A model generated the notes under the pieces. That model made no database searches, was not told the origin of the DNA, and saw only the letters and a list, made by a program, of their open reading frames with translations. The translations under genes and the position numbers were made by a program. From JAEZHK01 sp040768845 (GTDB lineage: Bacteria > Bacillota > Clostridia > Christensenellales > Aristaeellaceae), in assembly GCA_040768845.1 (NCBI GenBank), contig JAXGME010000009.1:1-64000 (forward strand): DNA of 64,000 nucleotides, written 5' to 3'. Positions 1 through 8,331 of the stretch are shown in pieces; position 1 is the stretch's first letter, and each line of letters begins with the position of its first letter.

Positions 1-1
1 T

Positions 2-36
2 CGCGGCCGCGCCGCCCTTGGGGCGGCGCGGCCGCG
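2..36. terminator. 16-bp perfect inverted repeat, probable bidirectional terminator
   Basis: Arms at 2-17 and 21-36 are perfectly complementary and very GC-rich, with a three-base TTG loop. It lies just past the stop of the minus-strand gene that ends at 46. On the plus strand it is followed by TTTGCTGCTT. The minus-strand U-tract, if any, lies outside the window. Confidence 0.6.
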
Positions 37-45
37 TTTGCTGCT

Positions 46-1275
46 TCAGGCGCGGCGGAGCCTGTAATACAGGCGTCTGAGGACCCGCCGGACCGGATGG
101 CGCCCGAGCCTTCGCATGTCCGAGCGCAGCACCCAGGCAAGGCCCGGGTCTGGCGGTGAGGCGCCGTATGTTTCGCGCATGCGCCGCTGGATGTCCGCGT
201 AATAGACCGTGACGGTTCCCGGCAGATCGGCCTTGCCGTACAGGTCGCGCCAAAGGCGGCGCATCATCGGCTGCGGATAATCGAAGCCGTAGCGGCGCGG
301 GTCCTCGCCCTCCGCGATCAGCGCCAGGATCGTCCGCCAGCATTTTTCGCAGCGGCAGCAATTCAGCCCGCCCCGGGACCGCCAGCAAACCCGGAGCGCC
401 ACGGGTATGCCCGTGCTCCGGACGAATTCGGCGATTCGGGCCACCTTGCGCTGCCGAGAATACTCGTATCCGTCGTGGTGGACGCGCGCGCCGCAAAAGC
501 GCACGTGGTTGTCGATATCGGGGCTCGAGGCGCAAAGCGTGGGACGCGGGTTCGCCGCGCTGAAGGTGGACGCAAAATAGACCAGCGAATAGCCTTCGGC
601 GCAGGCCGGCGGCGCCGCATGGCCGATGAGGCCGACGCCGTGCTGAAACGCGTGCCACCACCCGTCTTTGCAGGCCGAAATCCTTCGGTTGAGCGCGCCT
701 TCGTTCAGAAAGGTGCGCAGACCGGATTTGACCGTGATCCACTCCGTCCCGAAGGCCCCCGCCACCTCGATCAGGTGGTCGCGCACCTTTGCCCAGCCGG
801 TTTCGTCGTCCAGCTTCACGTCGGCGCCCCAAAGGGTGATCAGCGCCGGTTTCTCCCCGGCGTGGCTGACGAGGGTGGAATGCGCGTCCACCCCGCCGCT
901 GAAAAACGCCGCCGCCGCCCCCGGACGCGGGGAACCGCCGTCCTCGAGGACATCCACCCGGAGCGATCCGCCCAGGGACATCGCCGGCAGCATGGCTTCA
1001 TAGCCCCTTTTGAACGCCGGGATGCTCTCGTAAAAGTCCCGGTCGCAGGCGGGCGCAACGATCTCGGCATCGTATACCCATGCCATCGGCAGCAGGTTTG
1101 CAAAGAGCGGTACGAGCGCGACGCCGGGGGAAACCGAGGATACGTCGCGGCTGTACTCGACGAAGAACGGCTCCGCGGCGTTGAAGGCTTCGCGCCACGC
1201 CCCGCGCACTTCGTACGCGTAGTCAATCCGGTTGCCGGAAATTCTGGGTGGCCCGACGATGATCGCGTTTTTCAT
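46..1275 (-). CDS. PP-loop ATPase-like protein (QueC/ExsB-like fold), function unknown
   Basis: The start is the ATG at 1275, preceded by GGGAGAT; an in-frame extension upstream has no ribosome-binding site and non-protein-like composition. The product is 409 residues. An SGGVD motif at residues 126-130 matches the pyrophosphate loop of N-type ATP pyrophosphatases such as QueC. A CCRCEKC cluster at 306-312 could bind a metal, as in the C-terminal zinc site of QueC-like proteins. The protein is about twice the length of QueC and has no queuosine genes beside it, so adenylation of some other substrate, perhaps a cell-surface glycan or small molecule, is equally possible. It is transcribed divergently from upp with 262 bp between them. 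The fold assignment is fairly safe; the role is not known. Confidence 0.6.
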   Translation of the reverse strand: MKNAIIVGPPRISGNRIDYAYEVRGAWREAFNAAEPFFVEYSRDVSSVSPGVALVPLFANLLPMAWVYDAEIVAPACDRDFYESIPAFKRGYEAMLPAMSLGGSLRVDVLEDGGSPRPGAAAAFFSGGVDAHSTLVSHAGEKPALITLWGADVKLDDETGWAKVRDHLIEVAGAFGTEWITVKSGLRTFLNEGALNRRISACKDGWWHAFQHGVGLIGHAAPPACAEGYSLVYFASTFSAANPRPTLCASSPDIDNHVRFCGARVHHDGYEYSRQRKVARIAEFVRSTGIPVALRVCWRSRGGLNCCRCEKCWRTILALIAEGEDPRRYGFDYPQPMMRRLWRDLYGKADLPGTVTVYYADIQRRMRETYGASPPDPGLAWVLRSDMRRLGRHPVRRVLRRLYYRLRRA

Positions 1276-1358
1276 TTTTCGGCATCTCCCTCGACATAAA
1301 GCGTCTGAAAAGGGTGCCCGTTGGCGTGGACGGCGGGAAACCGGACGCACCTGAGCGC

Positions 1359-1387
1359 ATTTTACCACACGGCGCAAAGCGGGGCAA
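1359..1387 (-). promoter_or_regulatory. Probable sigma-A promoter of the PP-loop gene
   Basis: On the minus strand, TTGCCC at 1387-1382 is 17 bp from TAAAAT at 1364-1359. A TG one base upstream of the -10 makes it an extended -10. It lies about 85 bp upstream of the start codon. Confidence 0.5.
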
Positions 1388-1466
1388 TCCTCCGGCGCGG
1401 TTTTTTCCCGGGCCTGGGAATTTTGCCAAACCGGCGCGAAAACGGACGGTTTTCCGCGTTTCGAGA

Positions 1467-1495
1467 TTGATTTTTCCCCCGGCGTGCGGTATACT
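1467..1495 (+). promoter_or_regulatory. sigma-A promoter of upp
   Basis: TTGATT at 1467-1472, a 17-bp spacer, then TATACT at 1490-1495. Transcription would start near 1502, about 36 nt before the upp ATG. No riboswitch-sized leader is present. Confidence 0.8.
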
Positions 1496-1537
1496 AACAA
1501 ACGGGCTTTTTTCAGGTCAGATTTGGAGGCGGTACGA

Positions 1538-2167
1538 ATGGGAAAACTGCATGTGATCGACCACCCTCTGGTGCAGCACAAGCTTTCACTGATGCGGGAT
1601 AAGACGACCGGCACGAAGGACTTCCGGGAACTGCTCCAGGAAGTCGCGACGCTGATGGCCTACGAGGTGACGCGCGATCTGCCGCTCAAGGAAGTCGAGA
1701 TCGAGACGCCCATCGGCCCGTGCCGCACCAGGATCATCGACGGGCGCATGCTGGGCATCATCCCGATCCTCCGGGCGGGCCTGGGCATGGTGGACGGCAT
1801 CATGCAACTGGTGCCAGGCGCGAAGGTGGGCCACATCGGCCTCTACCGCGACCCGGTGACGTTGCAGCCCGTGGAATACTACTGCAAGCTGCCCTCCGAC
1901 GCCACCGAGCGGGAGTTGATCGTGCTGGACCCCATGCTGGCCACCGGCGGCTCCTCCGCCGCGGCGATCCGCTTTCTCAAGGACAGGGGCTGCCGCAGCA
2001 TCAAGCTGGTGTGCCTGATCGGCGCGCCCGAGGGCATCCATCGCGTGCAGGAAGAGCACCCGGACGTGGACATCTACATCGCCGCGGTGGACGAAAAGCT
2101 CAACGAGCACGGCTATATCGTACCCGGCCTGGGCGACGCGGGCGACCGGCTCTTCGGCACCAAGTAG
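1538..2167 (+). CDS. upp: Uracil phosphoribosyltransferase
   Basis: This pyrimidine-salvage enzyme makes UMP and pyrophosphate from uracil and PRPP. The product is 209 residues, the usual length. The PRPP-binding loop is DPMLATGGS at 131-139, and the uracil-binding C-terminal region ends in GLGDAGDRLFGTK. The ATG at 1538 is used rather than an in-frame ATG at 1484, because GGAGG precedes 1538 and the 1484 codon overlaps the -10 box. It has its own promoter and a hairpin behind it, so it is probably monocistronic, although rsmA follows on the same strand. Confidence 0.97.
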   Translation: MGKLHVIDHPLVQHKLSLMRDKTTGTKDFRELLQEVATLMAYEVTRDLPLKEVEIETPIGPCRTRIIDGRMLGIIPILRAGLGMVDGIMQLVPGAKVGHIGLYRDPVTLQPVEYYCKLPSDATERELIVLDPMLATGGSSAAAIRFLKDRGCRSIKLVCLIGAPEGIHRVQEEHPDVDIYIAAVDEKLNEHGYIVPGLGDAGDRLFGTK

Positions 2168-2182
2168 CGGAAAACCCATCGA

Positions 2183-2208
2183 GGGCCCGGCGGCGCGCCG
2201 GGCCCTTT
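2183..2208 (+). terminator. Hairpin between upp and rsmA
   Basis: Ten-bp arms GGGCCCGGCG at 2183-2192 and CGCCGGGCCC at 2196-2205 with a three-base loop, followed by only TTT. Probably a leaky terminator, since rsmA has no obvious promoter of its own. Confidence 0.6.
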
Positions 2209-2225
2209 CAAAATGGAGGAACGCC

Positions 2226-3071
2226 ATGACCCACGGATTGACCGCGCGCGCGGCGCTGGAAGCGAACGGCTTTCGCTTTACCCATTCGCTGGGCCAGAAT
2301 TTCATTCTGGACGACGGACTGATTTCGCGCATTCTGGACGAGGCCGGGGTCCGGGCGGGGGACGGTGTGCTGGAGATCGGCGCGGGCGCCGGGGTGATGA
2401 CGCGGCACCTGGCCGACCGGGGGGCGAAGGTGCTGGCGCTGGAGATCGACCAGTCCCTCCGGCCGGTGCTGGAAGCGGTGCTGGAAGGCTCCGGCGCTCG
2501 GGTGGAATACGCCGATGTGCTGAAGTGCGACCTGGCGGCGCTCGTTGGAGAGGCCTTCGGGGGCGAACCCTTCGACGTGGTGGCGAACCTGCCGTACTGC
2601 ATCACGGCGGACGCGTTTCAGATGCTGGTCCGGTCGCACCTGCCCATCCGCCGCATGACGGTGATGGTGCAGAAAGAGGCGGCGGAGCGCATCATGGCGT
2701 CTCCGGGCCGGAAGAACTGGTGCCTTCTGTCCGCGACGGTGCAGTACTTTGGCGCGCCTGAGGTGCTGCTGCGGGTGCGGCCGGAGGCGTTCACGCCACG
2801 GCCCCGCGTGGAGAGCGTGCTCCTGGGGGTGGCCATGCATCCGGACCGCCGGAATCCGGAGGAGGAAGCGATGTTTCTCCGGGTAGCGGCGGCGGCGTTC
2901 GCCATGCGCAGAAAGACGCTGGTCAACAACCTCATGGCCGCTTTCCCCATGACCCGGGCGGGGGCGGAGGCGCTGGTGACCGGCCTCGGATTTGACCCCA
3001 GGGTGCGGGGGGAGGCGCTGACGCTTGCGCAGCTTGAGCGCCTGGGCGAAGCGATCCGGGAAACGGCGTAA
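2226..3071 (+). CDS. rsmA: 16S rRNA dimethyladenosine transferase (RsmA/KsgA)
   Basis: The enzyme dimethylates two adjacent adenosines in helix 45 at the 3' end of 16S rRNA, using S-adenosylmethionine, late in 30S assembly. The product is 281 residues. The SAM-binding motif I, EIGAGAG, is at 50-56, and the catalytic NLPY motif is at 121-124. HSLGQNF near the N-terminus is typical of the family. GGAGG precedes the ATG. The gene lies downstream of upp behind a weak hairpin and converges on parC. Confidence 0.96.
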   Translation: MTHGLTARAALEANGFRFTHSLGQNFILDDGLISRILDEAGVRAGDGVLEIGAGAGVMTRHLADRGAKVLALEIDQSLRPVLEAVLEGSGARVEYADVLKCDLAALVGEAFGGEPFDVVANLPYCITADAFQMLVRSHLPIRRMTVMVQKEAAERIMASPGRKNWCLLSATVQYFGAPEVLLRVRPEAFTPRPRVESVLLGVAMHPDRRNPEEEAMFLRVAAAAFAMRRKTLVNNLMAAFPMTRAGAEALVTGLGFDPRVRGEALTLAQLERLGEAIRETA

Positions 3072-3104
3072 AAAACGGCCCCGCGGCGTCATGCCTCGGG
3101 GCCG
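3070..3104 (-). terminator. Intrinsic terminator of parE-parC (also usable by rsmA)
   Basis: Arms CGGCCCCG at 3076-3083 and CGGGGCCG at 3097-3104, with a small inner GGC/GCC stem. On the minus strand the hairpin is followed by six T residues, complementary to 3070-3075, which overlap the rsmA stop codon. The gap between the convergent genes is only 51 bp. Confidence 0.8.
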
Positions 3105-3122
3105 CGGTCTGCCCGCGATGGG

Positions 3123-5540
3123 CTATGCGGGCGCGATCTCCTCCACCAGGTCGTCCAGCATCGCCATCACCAGCGGCTGGCCCTTCCCGGCCTTCAGCTC
3201 GATTTTCACCCATTCGGTGTTCAGCTTCGTCACCTGTCCGCCCTTTTGCGCCACCAGGACGTCGAAGGGCTCCCGTACCGGCAGCGCGCCCGCGATTTTT
3301 TCGCCGTTGGCGCCGTTTTTAAGGAAGGTAAAGCACTTCACGCCCTTTCCGCCCCGGGCCTGGGGATCGAAATCCACCAGCAGGCAGCGCTTCATGTAGC
3401 CCCGGTCGGTGGCGATCAGCACCTCGCCCTCGGGGGCGTCAAAGCAGAAGGCGAAGGCCACCCGGTCGCCCGGCGCGAGGCTGACGCCCTTGACGCCCGC
3501 CGTGGCGCGGCCCGTGGCGGGAACCTCCGCCGCGTCAAAGAGGATGGACATCGCGCGCTCGGTGACGAGCAGCATCTGGTTTTCGCCGGATACCCGAAGG
3601 ACCGTCAGCAGCCCGTCGCCCGGCTTCAGGTTGAGGGCCGCGAAGCGCGCCTTGCGGACGGCGTACTCGTTTAGCGCGCTGCGCTTCACGAGCCCGCCCC
3701 GGGTGACGAAGATCAGATCCCCGTCGTAGCCGTCGTCCGCCAGCGCGAAGGCGGCCGTAAGCCCCTCTCCGGCGTCATAGCCGGCCAGAAGGCCCGTCAG
3801 CGCCAGCCCCCGGTCTTTGGGCCGCACCTCCGGCACCTGCGATACCGGCACCGGATAACACTGCCCCGCGCCGGAGAAGAACAGGATGCGCTGGTCGGTC
3901 ATCGCGCGCAGCGCCATGCGCGGCCGCTCGGAATCCTCGGACTGGGCCTTTTCGTAGGCCCGGGGCGTCAGCCGCTTGACAAAGCCCGCCCGCGTGACCA
4001 CGACCACCGCTTCCTCAGCGACGGGCTTTTCCTCCTCAAAGACCTGGGGCTCGTCGGGTCGGTCGGCCAGGGTGGTGCGGCGGGGATCGGCGTACTTGGC
4101 GCGGATCTCGGTCAATTCCTGCTTGATCACGGCCATCAGCTTCTTCTCGCTGCCCAAAATGCCCGTCAGGCGGTCGATCAGCCGCATGATTTCCGCGTAT
4201 TCCTTGCGCAGCGACACGATTTCCAGGTTGGTCAGCCGCTGAAGCCGCATGTCGAGGATGGCCTGAGCCTGGATCTCCGTCAGGCCGAAGCGGGCCATCA
4301 GCCTTTCCCGGGCCTCCCTGGGGGTGGACGAGGCGCGGATCAGCCGGATCACTTCGTCCAGGTTGTCCACGGCGATGATGAGCCCCTCCAGAATGTGGGC
4401 GCGGGCCTTGGCCTGTTCCAGATCGTACCGGGTGCGGCGGGTGACCACGTCCTTCTGATGGCGGATGAAGTGGCCGATCAGCTCCTTCAGCCCCATCTGC
4501 ACCGGCTTGCCGCCGGCGATGGCCACGATGTTGACGCCGAAGGTGGTCTGAAGATCGGAGTACTTGTAGAGCATCGCCAGCGTCTTTTGCGGGTCCACAT
4601 CGCGCTTGAGCTCGATGACCGCCCGCATGCCGGTGCGGTCGGACTCGTCCCGGATGTCGTGGATGCCGCCGAAGAGCGCCTTTTTGTCCTCGCTGAGCTT
4701 CAGAATCTTCTCCAGCATGGAGGACTTGCCCACCTGATAGGGCATTTCGGTGATCACCAGCAGCGTCCGGCCCGACGGGCCGCTCTCCGTATGCACCTTT
4801 GCGCGCACCTGCAGCTTGCCGCGGCCGGTTTCGTAGGCCTGCCGCAGCTCCCCATCCTTCAGAAGGACGCCGCCGGTGGGGAAGTCCGGCGCGGGAATGA
4901 AGCGCATCAGTTCGTCCACGGTGATGCCGGGGTTGTCAATCTGGGCGATGACGCCGTCGACGGCCTCGCCCAGGTTGTGGGGCGGGATGTTGGTGGCCAG
5001 GCCCACCGCGATGCCGGAAGCGCCGTTCACCAGAAGGTTCGGAAAGCGGCCGGGCAGCATGTCCGGCTCCTTCTGGGTATCGTCAAAGTTGAGGCGGAAG
5101 CTGACGGTGTCCTTGTCGATGTCGCGCAGAAGCTCCATGGCGAGGCTGGTCATCCGGGCTTCGGTGTAGCGCATGGCAGCGGGGCTGTCGCCGTCGATGG
5201 AGCCAAAGTTGCCGTGGCCGTCCACCAGCAGGCCCCGCATCACGAAGGGCTGGGCCATGCGCGCCAGCGCGTCGTAGACCGATGTGTCGCCGTGGGGATG
5301 GTACTTGCCCAGGCAGTCGCCCACAATGCGGGCGCACTTTCTGTGGGGCTTGTCGCTGGTCAGGCCCAGTTCGTGCATCGTGAACAGGATGCGCCGCTGC
5401 ACGGGTTTTAAGCCGTCCTCCACCCGGGGCAGCGCGCGCTCCAGGATGACGTATTCGGAATAGGGAATCATCGACTGGTGCATCACGTCTTCCATCGCGC
5501 GCTGGATGATGACATCGCGGGGCGGATCATTTTTGCTCAA
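3123..5540 (-). CDS. parC: Type IIA topoisomerase subunit A (ParC-type; GyrA-like)
   Basis: This subunit breaks and rejoins DNA. The product is 805 residues. Tyr125, in AAMRYTEARM, is the predicted DNA-linked catalytic tyrosine. The quinolone-contact segment is GKYHPHGDTSVYD, with Thr86 and Asp90 at the positions of E. coli GyrA Ser83 and Asp87. The C-terminal beta-pinwheel region carries QARGGKG at 727-733, which resembles the GyrA box but sits near the end of the domain instead of at its first blade. ParC (decatenation) is preferred over GyrA because the pair stands alone, away from dnaA-recF, and because of this displaced box. The start ATG overlaps the parE stop by 4 bp, so translation is probably coupled. 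Confidence 0.88.
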   Translation of the reverse strand: MSKNDPPRDVIIQRAMEDVMHQSMIPYSEYVILERALPRVEDGLKPVQRRILFTMHELGLTSDKPHRKCARIVGDCLGKYHPHGDTSVYDALARMAQPFVMRGLLVDGHGNFGSIDGDSPAAMRYTEARMTSLAMELLRDIDKDTVSFRLNFDDTQKEPDMLPGRFPNLLVNGASGIAVGLATNIPPHNLGEAVDGVIAQIDNPGITVDELMRFIPAPDFPTGGVLLKDGELRQAYETGRGKLQVRAKVHTESGPSGRTLLVITEMPYQVGKSSMLEKILKLSEDKKALFGGIHDIRDESDRTGMRAVIELKRDVDPQKTLAMLYKYSDLQTTFGVNIVAIAGGKPVQMGLKELIGHFIRHQKDVVTRRTRYDLEQAKARAHILEGLIIAVDNLDEVIRLIRASSTPREARERLMARFGLTEIQAQAILDMRLQRLTNLEIVSLRKEYAEIMRLIDRLTGILGSEKKLMAVIKQELTEIRAKYADPRRTTLADRPDEPQVFEEEKPVAEEAVVVVTRAGFVKRLTPRAYEKAQSEDSERPRMALRAMTDQRILFFSGAGQCYPVPVSQVPEVRPKDRGLALTGLLAGYDAGEGLTAAFALADDGYDGDLIFVTRGGLVKRSALNEYAVRKARFAALNLKPGDGLLTVLRVSGENQMLLVTERAMSILFDAAEVPATGRATAGVKGVSLAPGDRVAFAFCFDAPEGEVLIATDRGYMKRCLLVDFDPQARGGKGVKCFTFLKNGANGEKIAGALPVREPFDVLVAQKGGQVTKLNTEWVKIELKAGKGQPLVMAMLDDLVEEIAPA

Positions 5541-7507
5541 TGCGCTTCACCCCCGATCTCCACGCGCTCAATGAATTTGTCCTCGCGGTTGAAGTTGGCG
5601 TGCTGGCTGATGTACTCGCGGCGGGGGTCCACCTTGTCGCCCATCAGCACGGTGACCAGGCGCTCCGCCTCCGGCGCGTCCTCCAGCGTCACCTGGATCA
5701 GCTTGCGGTTTTCCGGGTTCATGGTGGTCTCCCAAAGCTGTTCGGGGTTCATCTCGCCCAGGCCCTTGTAGCGCTGCAGCGCGTAGCCGCGGCCCAGTTT
5801 TTTGATGGCCGCGTCCAGCTCCCGGTCGTCGTAGCAGTAGAGAGTGTTCGCTCCCTTCTGACACTTGTACAGCGGCGGCATGCCGATGAATACGTGCCCC
5901 TCGGTGACCAGCTCCCGCATGTAGCGGAAGAAGAAGGTGAGCAGGATCGCGCGGATGTGCGCGCCGTCCTGGTCGGCGTCCGACAGGATGATCACCCGGT
6001 TATACTTGAGGGTCTTGAGGTCAAAGTCCTCGCCGATGCCGGTGCCCAGCGCGGTGATGACCGAGCGGAATTCCTCGTTGGCCAGCACCTGGTCGATGCG
6101 TTTTTTCTCCACGTTCAGCGGCTTGCCGCGAAGGGGCAGGATGGCCTGAAAGCGCCGGTCGCGGCCCTGCTTGGCGCTGCCGCCGGCGGAATCGCCTTCG
6201 ACGATGAACAGCTCGTTTCTGGACGCGTCCCGCCCGGTGCAGCTGGACAGCTTGCCCACCAGCGGCGCGGCCTCCAGCTGGTTTTTCTGGCGCGCCACGT
6301 CCCGGGCCTTGCGGGCGGCCTCGCGGACGCGGGCGGCCTGCACCGCCTTTTCCACAATGCGCTGGCCCAGATCCTGATGCTTCAGATCCTCCAGGTAGAG
6401 CGCCAGCTGTTCGGTGGCGATGGCCTCCACGATGGGGCGGACCTCCGTGTTGCCCAGACGGCCCTTGGTCTGCCCCTCAAACTGGGGCTTTTGCACGCTG
6501 ACGGCGATGACCGCCGTCATGCCTTCGCGGAAGTCCTCGCCGGAGAGGTTCGAGTCCTTTTCCTTCAGCGCGCCGAGCCTGCGGGCATAGTCGTTGAACA
6601 CTTTGGTGACGGCGGCCTTGAAGCCCGTTTCGTGGGTGCCGCCCTCGCCGGTGGGGATGTTGTTGACGAAGGAAAAGAGGTTTTCCGTGTAGGAATCCGT
6701 GTACTGGATCGCCACCCGCAGCACGGTGTTTTCCTTTCGCCCCTCAAAGAGGATCGGCTCGCCGATGGCGTTTTTGTCAGCGTTCAGGTATTTGACGAAG
6801 TCGGAAAGGCCGCCGTCAAACCGGTATTCGACGGTGCGCTTTTCCGCGTCCTTGATCCGCTCGTCGGTAAAGCGGAAGGATACGCCGCGGTTCAGGTAGG
6901 CCAGCTCCTTGATGCGCCTGCGCACCTGGTCGCCGTTGAAGGTGGTCTCCTCAAAGACCCGGGGGTCGGGCTTGAAGCAGACGACGGTGCCGCGCTTTCG
7001 CGTGTTGCCCAGTTTTTCCAGCGGCGCGACGGGCCGCCCGGAGATGATCTTCCCGGTCTTTTTGTCCTCCACGCTTTCAAAGCGCTGCTGATAGTGGCTG
7101 AAGTCCTGGTATACGTCCACCACCAGCCACTCCGAAAGCGCGTTCACCACCGACGCGCCCACGCCGTGCAGGCCGCCGGAATAGGCATAGTTCTTGTTGT
7201 CAAATTTGCCGCCCGCGTGCAGCTGGGTGTAGACCACCTCCACCGCCGACACGCCCAGCTGCGGATGGATGTCCACGGGGATGCCGCGGCCGTTGTCCGT
7301 CACCTCGCAGCTGTCGTCTTTTTTGAGGGTGACGCCGATCTCCGTGGCGTAGCCGTTCATCGCCTCGTCGATGGCGTTGTCGACGATCTCCCAGATCAGA
7401 TGGTGCAGCCCGCGGGATCCCGTGGAGCCAATGTACATGCCCGGTCGCATCCGGACCGCGTCGAGGCCCTCGAGGATCTGTATGTCGCTGGCCTGGTATT
7501 TCGCCAT
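5537..7507 (-). CDS. parE: Type IIA topoisomerase ATPase subunit B (ParE-type; GyrB-like)
   Basis: This is the ATP-hydrolysing partner of the adjacent A subunit. The product is 656 residues. The GHKL ATPase domain has Glu40 and Asn44 (EIVDNAIDEA) and GRGIPV at 73-78. The TOPRIM domain has EGDSAGGSA at 437-445 and DADQD at 510-514, the metal-binding acidic pair. YKGLGEMNPEQLWETTM near the C-terminus is the family signature. The ATG at 7507 is chosen for its GGGAGG; an in-frame ATG at 7540 lies within the promoter region. No large insertion is present in the TOPRIM domain. It is transcribed before parC. Confidence 0.9.
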   Translation of the reverse strand: MAKYQASDIQILEGLDAVRMRPGMYIGSTGSRGLHHLIWEIVDNAIDEAMNGYATEIGVTLKKDDSCEVTDNGRGIPVDIHPQLGVSAVEVVYTQLHAGGKFDNKNYAYSGGLHGVGASVVNALSEWLVVDVYQDFSHYQQRFESVEDKKTGKIISGRPVAPLEKLGNTRKRGTVVCFKPDPRVFEETTFNGDQVRRRIKELAYLNRGVSFRFTDERIKDAEKRTVEYRFDGGLSDFVKYLNADKNAIGEPILFEGRKENTVLRVAIQYTDSYTENLFSFVNNIPTGEGGTHETGFKAAVTKVFNDYARRLGALKEKDSNLSGEDFREGMTAVIAVSVQKPQFEGQTKGRLGNTEVRPIVEAIATEQLALYLEDLKHQDLGQRIVEKAVQAARVREAARKARDVARQKNQLEAAPLVGKLSSCTGRDASRNELFIVEGDSAGGSAKQGRDRRFQAILPLRGKPLNVEKKRIDQVLANEEFRSVITALGTGIGEDFDLKTLKYNRVIILSDADQDGAHIRAILLTFFFRYMRELVTEGHVFIGMPPLYKCQKGANTLYCYDDRELDAAIKKLGRGYALQRYKGLGEMNPEQLWETTMNPENRKLIQVTLEDAPEAERLVTVLMGDKVDPRREYISQHANFNREDKFIERVEIGGEAH

Positions 7508-7538
7508 GCGAATCCTCCCGAAAAATCTTTTACGGAAC

Positions 7539-7568
7539 ATTATACCATATATGGTACGGAAAATGCAA
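7539..7568 (-). promoter_or_regulatory. Probable promoter of parE-parC
   Basis: On the minus strand TTGCAT (7568-7563), an 18-bp spacer and a perfect TATAAT (7544-7539). It places the transcription start about 25 nt upstream of the parE ATG. Confidence 0.6.
7543..7556. promoter_or_regulatory. 14-bp perfect palindrome between parE and the pentapeptide gene
   Basis: TACCATATATGGTA is perfectly self-complementary. It overlaps the upstream edge of the parE -10 box and lies in the 112-bp divergent intergenic region, a suitable position for an operator. No known regulator was recognised. Confidence 0.35.
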
Positions 7569-7582
7569 TCGCGGACGGCATG

Positions 7583-7611
7583 TTGTATTTTGCATCAAAA
7601 CGTGCTATCGT
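7583..7611 (+). promoter_or_regulatory. Possible promoter of the pentapeptide-repeat gene
   Basis: TTGTAT at 7583-7588, 17 bp, then TATCGT at 7606-7611. The -10 is imperfect. Transcription would begin near 7618, almost at the first possible start codon, implying a very short leader. Confidence 0.35.
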
Positions 7612-7619
7612 AGACGCGG

Positions 7620-8270
7620 GTGATGGACTTGAACCGGATGAAACCGGCGCTGGCGGAACCGCTGCGCCCGATGGGCCTGGCGGAAGCCGCGGCGCGCGCT
7701 GCCGCAGAGGGCCTGGAAGCCGAGGGCTTTGCCTTTGAAGGGGACGCGCTTTGCGCCTTTGAGGCGCGGCGGCTGGAGTTTTCCGGCTGCGCGTTTTCCC
7801 GCTGCCGGTTTGAGTCGCTCAATGTACGATGGCTCAGCTTCAGCGATTGCGTCTTTGCCGGATGCGATTTTTCAAACGCCGCGCTGAAGGGCGCGGCATT
7901 CAGGCGGGTGGAGATGCGGGACTGCCGGGCCGTGGGGGCGGAGATCGCCGAGGCATGGGTGGCCCACGCGCGGATCGCCCGCTGCCGGATGGACTACGCC
8001 GGGTTTGGGCGGGCCAAGCTGGAGAGCGTCCGGTTTGAGGACTGCGATTTGAAGGAAGCGTCCTTCTCCGGCTGCCGGTTCAAGGCGGTGGAGTTTGACG
8101 CGTGCGTGCTCACCGCGGCGGAATTTCTGAACGCGCCGCTCAAGGGCATCGATCTTCGGACCAACCGCATCGATGGCATCAAGCTCTCCGGCGGCGAGCT
8201 GCGCGGCGCGGTGGTGTCGCCGGAGCAGGCGGTGGAGCTGTCAAAGCTGATGGGGCTCGTCGTCCGCTAG
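7620..8270 (+). CDS. Pentapeptide-repeat protein (Qnr-like candidate)
   Basis: Up to 216 residues. From about residue 40 to 185 the sequence follows the A(D/N)LXX-type pentapeptide pattern with an F or L every fifth residue, for example FSGCAFSRCRFES, FSDCVFAGCDFSN and FEDCDLKEASFSGCRF. This predicts a right-handed quadrilateral beta-helix. The C-terminus, GAVVSPEQAVELSKLMGLVV, resembles the dimerisation helix of chromosomal Qnr-type proteins. The gene diverges from parE-parC, and Qnr proteins protect gyrase and topoisomerase IV, so a role in topoisomerase protection or modulation is an attractive inference. The start is uncertain: GTG 7620, ATG 7623 and ATG 7638 are all possible and none has a good ribosome-binding site. 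Confidence 0.75.
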   Translation: MMDLNRMKPALAEPLRPMGLAEAAARAAAEGLEAEGFAFEGDALCAFEARRLEFSGCAFSRCRFESLNVRWLSFSDCVFAGCDFSNAALKGAAFRRVEMRDCRAVGAEIAEAWVAHARIARCRMDYAGFGRAKLESVRFEDCDLKEASFSGCRFKAVEFDACVLTAAEFLNAPLKGIDLRTNRIDGIKLSGGELRGAVVSPEQAVELSKLMGLVVR

Positions 8271-8331
8271 CGCATCGGCCGGGTATGACGGGGCGGGACA
8301 GGCGCATAAGGTTGCCCGAGGGGGGAATCGG

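Noticed and set aside
5540..7738. A 732-codon open frame on the plus strand, antisense to parE
   Set aside because: It mirrors the parE codons, has no family resemblance, and arises because GC-rich third positions suppress stop codons on the other strand.
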